A DNA stretch of 64,000 nt from Verrucomicrobiota bacterium (GTDB lineage: Bacteria > Verrucomicrobiota > Verrucomicrobiia > Chthoniobacterales > UBA10450), in assembly GCA_003218375.1 (NCBI GenBank), contig QHNH01000008.1, positions 186,001 through 250,000 of the forward strand. Direction: 5' to 3'. Shown here piece by piece: positions 61,517 to 64,000 of the stretch. The first letter of the stretch is position 1; each line of letters opens with the position of its first letter. A model generated the notes under the pieces. The model saw only the letters and a list, made by a program, of their open reading frames with translations, did not search any database and was not told the origin of the DNA. Both the position numbers and the translations under genes were made by a program.

Positions 61517-61930
61517 ATGACCTTCCTGAAAAAGATCCTGCTGGTCGATCACGAGCCGCGAGTCACAGCGCTCGTTAGGCGCGCCCTCGAAGGCACCGGC
61601 CGATTTCTCGTGAAGGTCGAGGCGGACGTCCGACTCGCTCAACACGCCGCTCCATGGTTTCGGCCCGATCTCGTTCTGCTCGATGCCTCCAAAGCATCGG
61701 ACAGTGAAGAAATGAATCGCCAGCTGCATAGCGAGCCGACCCTGAAGAACACGCCGTTCCTCTATCTCAGCGGCAATGCGACTGCGGAGAAGAAGGTCAT
61801 AACGGGCGGGTTCCTCTCCGGCTTCAGTTTCCTCGCCAGCGCGGTTACGCTGGACGATCTCGTCCGGTTCGTGGAGGAAATGCTCAGCCCTGCGCCGCCG
61901 GTACAGGTCCGAGTCAAAGGGAAGCGCTAA
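61517..61930 (+). CDS. degenerate response-regulator receiver domain protein
   Basis: A 137-residue single-domain protein from the ATG at 61517 (upstream frame extensions to 61406 cross the repeat region and look non-coding). It has the receiver pattern: ILLVDHEPR (acidic residue 11), phosphoacceptor Asp56 in LVLLDASKAS and Ser85 in YLSGNAT. The conserved lysine of the LAKPF segment is missing (FLASAVTLDD), so phosphorylation signalling is doubtful. It may be a diverged or stand-alone adaptor. It overlaps the convergent gcvH stop by 4 bases. Confidence 0.7.
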   Translation: MTFLKKILLVDHEPRVTALVRRALEGTGRFLVKVEADVRLAQHAAPWFRPDLVLLDASKASDSEEMNRQLHSEPTLKNTPFLYLSGNATAEKKVITGGFLSGFSFLASAVTLDDLVRFVEEMLSPAPPVQVRVKGKR

Positions 61931-62304
61931 CCAATCGCCGCGCGATAGCCGGCTGCGTCCTTGAGTTGCTTCACCTGCTCTGGCGCATCCATCTTCAGCA
62001 TGAAAATCCAGCCTTCGCCGAACGGGTCGGTATTGATCAACGCGGGATTTCCTTCCAGCGCTTTGTTCACGTCCACAACAGTGCCTTTGACCGGCGCGTA
62101 AATATCGCTCGCCGCTTTCACCGATTCCACCACCGCAATTTGTCCCTTCGCCTCAGCCGCTGCGCCGACCTTCGGCAGCTCGACGTAAACAACATCCGTC
62201 AATTCCGCCTGCGCGTGATCGGTGATGCCGACGCGCGCGTTCTCGCCTTCCACGCGCACCCATTCGTGGGACTCGGTGTAATAAAGATCGTCAGGAACAT
62301 TCAT
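61927..62304 (-). CDS. gcvH: glycine cleavage system H protein
   Basis: A 125-residue lipoyl carrier. The lipoylated lysine lies in VESVKAASDIYAPVKG, and the surrounding GIAVVESVK-type strand and EGWIFMLK end are standard. It shuttles the aminomethyl group between the P, T and L proteins during glycine oxidation. Its start overlaps the gcvT stop by 4 bases, so the T and H genes are coupled; gcvP is not in this window. Confidence 0.96.
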   Translation of the reverse strand: MNVPDDLYYTESHEWVRVEGENARVGITDHAQAELTDVVYVELPKVGAAAEAKGQIAVVESVKAASDIYAPVKGTVVDVNKALEGNPALINTDPFGEGWIFMLKMDAPEQVKQLKDAAGYRAAIG

Positions 62305-63401
62305 GATTTCTTGTAGAGCGGTTTTTTCTCAATGATTGCCGGCAGTTTCCGGTCGCGAATTTCGATCTCGATCTCGGTCCCCACCTTCGCGTGCACCGCC
62401 GCAACGTAGGCCATCCCGATCCCTTCATTCAAGCTCGGCGACAGGCTGCCGCTGGTGACCTCGCCAATCCGTTCGCTGTCCCGCCACACGGAATAATGCG
62501 GCCGCGGCGGCGGCCCTTTGCTCTTCATGCGGAACGCGACGAGCCGGTTCGGCGTGCCCTTCTCCTTCGCGTCGGCCAAGACTTCGCGTCCGACGAACTT
62601 CGGCTTTTTCAGGTCCACGAAGAACCCGAGGCCGGCCTCGATCGGGTTATGGTCCGGGGAAAGATCAGAGCCATTCAGCGGATAACACATTTCCAGACGA
62701 AGCGTGTCGCGCGCGCCGAGCCCGCAAGGACGAATCCCGAGTTCCTTTCCTTTCGCCAGCACCTCATTCCAAACTTTCGCCGCATCTTTGGCCGCGAAAA
62801 AAACTTCCACGCCATCTTCGCCGGTGTAGCCGGTGCGCGCGATGGTCAGCTTGATGCCGGCGGAATCGAAATCCCGGATCTGGTTTCGCGCCGGCAGCTC
62901 CGCCTCTTTTCCGACCATCGCCTGGAGCAGCTCGATCATACGCGGCCCTTGGATCGCGAGCCCGCCGAAATCGGCGCTCCGATTCTCCAGCTCAGCATTA
63001 TCGCCGAGATGTTTTTGCAGCCACGCGAAGTCTTCATCGGTCCGCGATGCGTTCACCACCAATAGGAAAGTCTCCGGCGCGGTTCGATAAACAATCAGGT
63101 CGTCGATGATTCCACCGCGCTCGTTCAACAGAAAAGTGTATTGCCCGGTGCCGATCTCGAGCTTGTCGATGTTGTTCGTGAGCATCTCATTCAGCCAGGC
63201 GCCGGCGCGCGGGCCGCGCGCAATCAGTTGCCCCATGTGCGAAATGTCGAAAACGCCGACGTTCTTTCGCACCGCCAGGTGCTCGTCAATGATCCCGCTG
63301 TATTGCACCGGCATGATCCAATCGCCGAACGGGATCATCTTCGCCCCGAGCCGCACATGCTCGTCGTAGAGCGGCGTTTTTTTTGGCCCGGCCCCGGTCA
63401 T
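62301..63401 (-). CDS. gcvT: aminomethyltransferase (glycine cleavage system T protein)
   Basis: A 366-residue tetrahydrofolate-dependent enzyme that takes the aminomethyl group from the H protein and makes 5,10-methylene-THF and ammonia. Signatures include KTPLYDEHVRLGAKMIPFGD, FDISHMGQL, GIIDDLIVYRT, and YTGEDGVEVFF in the folate domain. The ATG at 63401 has AGGG about 8 bases upstream; a GTG at 63410 is an alternative. No glycine riboswitch was seen in the 80 bases upstream. Confidence 0.96.
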   Translation of the reverse strand: MTGAGPKKTPLYDEHVRLGAKMIPFGDWIMPVQYSGIIDEHLAVRKNVGVFDISHMGQLIARGPRAGAWLNEMLTNNIDKLEIGTGQYTFLLNERGGIIDDLIVYRTAPETFLLVVNASRTDEDFAWLQKHLGDNAELENRSADFGGLAIQGPRMIELLQAMVGKEAELPARNQIRDFDSAGIKLTIARTGYTGEDGVEVFFAAKDAAKVWNEVLAKGKELGIRPCGLGARDTLRLEMCYPLNGSDLSPDHNPIEAGLGFFVDLKKPKFVGREVLADAKEKGTPNRLVAFRMKSKGPPPRPHYSVWRDSERIGEVTSGSLSPSLNEGIGMAYVAAVHAKVGTEIEIEIRDRKLPAIIEKKPLYKKS

Positions 63402-63489
63402 GAGCGTCACCCTAGATGCCGCAACTTTCGTGTCAACGCACGGCCCGCGAGTTGAAGCACGCCACGCTTACTCTACCGTGCTCGCTGCG

Positions 63490-64000
63490 ATGAGGATGCT
63501 GGATAAACTCGAACGGCGGCTCGGCTTTATTGCCATCCCCGGATTAATTCGCATCGTCGTCGGCTTCACCGCGCTCGCCTATGTCCTGACCTTTCTGAAC
63601 CCGGAGATCTTCTCAGTCCTGGACCTAAAGCCCGAGCGTATCCGGCACGGAGAAATCTGGCGGCTGATCACTTACATTTTTATTCCGCGCGGAATCGGCG
63701 GGGCTGGATCACTCCAACCGCTGTGGGTGGTCCTGGCTCTTTGGTTCCTCTGGTTCATCGGCGAGAAACTCGAGGCCGTGTGGGGCCCGTTTCGCACCAC
63801 GCTCTATTTCCTGGTCGGCATGATCGGGACCACCATCGCCGCTTTCCTTTTCGGCGCGCAGTTTTCAAATTCCATGCTGGGGCTGTCGATCTTCTTCGCC
63901 ACCGCCTGGTTTTGCCCCGACGAAGTCATCTACGTCTTGTTCATTCTGCCGATGAAATTCAAGTGGCTGGCCTGGATCTCAGCCGCTTTTTTGCTTCTCG
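63490..64000 (+). CDS. rhomboid-like membrane protein, N-terminal part (runs off the window)
   Basis: The frame from the ATG at 63490 stays open to the window edge (about 170 residues). It has a short basic N-terminus (MRMLDKLERRLGF), then LKPERIRHGEIWRLITYIFI, which matches the first loop and helix of rhomboid-fold proteins, and several more membrane segments. The equivalent of the catalytic G-x-S-G segment reads SMLGLSIFFATAW and lacks that serine motif, so it is probably an inactive rhomboid-like protein. The C-terminal half is outside the window. Confidence 0.7.
   Translation, partial: MRMLDKLERRLGFIAIPGLIRIVVGFTALAYVLTFLNPEIFSVLDLKPERIRHGEIWRLITYIFIPRGIGGAGSLQPLWVVLALWFLWFIGEKLEAVWGPFRTTLYFLVGMIGTTIAAFLFGAQFSNSMLGLSIFFATAWFCPDEVIYVLFILPMKFKWLAWISAAFLLL

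Noticed and set aside
63411-63489. Glycine riboswitch upstream of gcvT
   Set aside because: The gap is only about 80 bases and shows no paired-aptamer pattern.

Overview
The window is GC-rich, densely coding bacterial DNA. It looks like a member of the Verrucomicrobiota, probably a soil Chthoniobacterales/Spartobacteria-type organism. That placement is an inference from the gene mix: a PEP-CTERM/exosortase system beside an exopolysaccharide (EPS) locus, DUF1800/DUF1501 secreted proteins, a carbamoyltransferase-SxtJ-DUF5989 cassette, a four-helix-bundle (IVP-type) gene, and many structured palindromic repeats. No rRNA, tRNA, CRISPR array, transposase or phage gene was found.

Layout. Bases 1-2995: the end of a short-chain dehydrogenase, a membrane-anchored TPR protein and a PEP-CTERM-like secreted protein. 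Bases 3111-5826: an exosortase fused to an EpsI-like domain, and a secreted discoidin-like protein. Bases 6147-37751: one large surface-polysaccharide locus. It opens with the export machinery (outer-membrane barrel, Wza-like protein, BY-kinase, flippase). A long, mostly translationally coupled run follows, holding about ten glycosyltransferases, hexapeptide acyltransferases, an asparagine synthase, an FkbM methyltransferase, two O-antigen polymerase/ligase-type membrane proteins and a WcaJ-like priming transferase. It ends with a decoration module (SGNH hydrolase, carbamoyltransferase-SxtJ, DUF5989). Bases 37843-40935: a large FG-GAP repeat protein. Bases 40954-64000: mainly housekeeping genes (ppdK, PUR-domain protein, rnr, folP, cdaA with a tiny membrane partner, SprT-like protease, rodA, scpA, epimerase, ABC ATPase, dxs, xseB, gcvH, gcvT), broken by a DUF1800/DUF1501 pair and ending inside a rhomboid-like gene.

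How the genes fit together. WcaJ-like priming, the glycosyltransferases, flippase, polymerases, BY-kinase, Wza-like protein and outer-membrane barrel would make a Wzx/Wzy-type EPS. The acyl-, methyl- and carbamoyltransferases would decorate it. The exosortase would process PEP-CTERM proteins made alongside the polysaccharide.

The most unusual feature is how heavily the window is seeded with palindromic repeats of several families. Two families lie inside reading frames. One sits exactly at the junction of a carbamoyltransferase-SxtJ fusion and again at the start of a neighbouring gene. Another sits in the interdomain linker of a glycosyltransferase. A third family flanks rnr with two covarying, multi-hairpin copies, one of which carries the rnr start codon. 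Several EPS genes look damaged: an acyltransferase reduced to its two ends, a frameshifted SGNH protein and a Wza-like protein without its usual tail.
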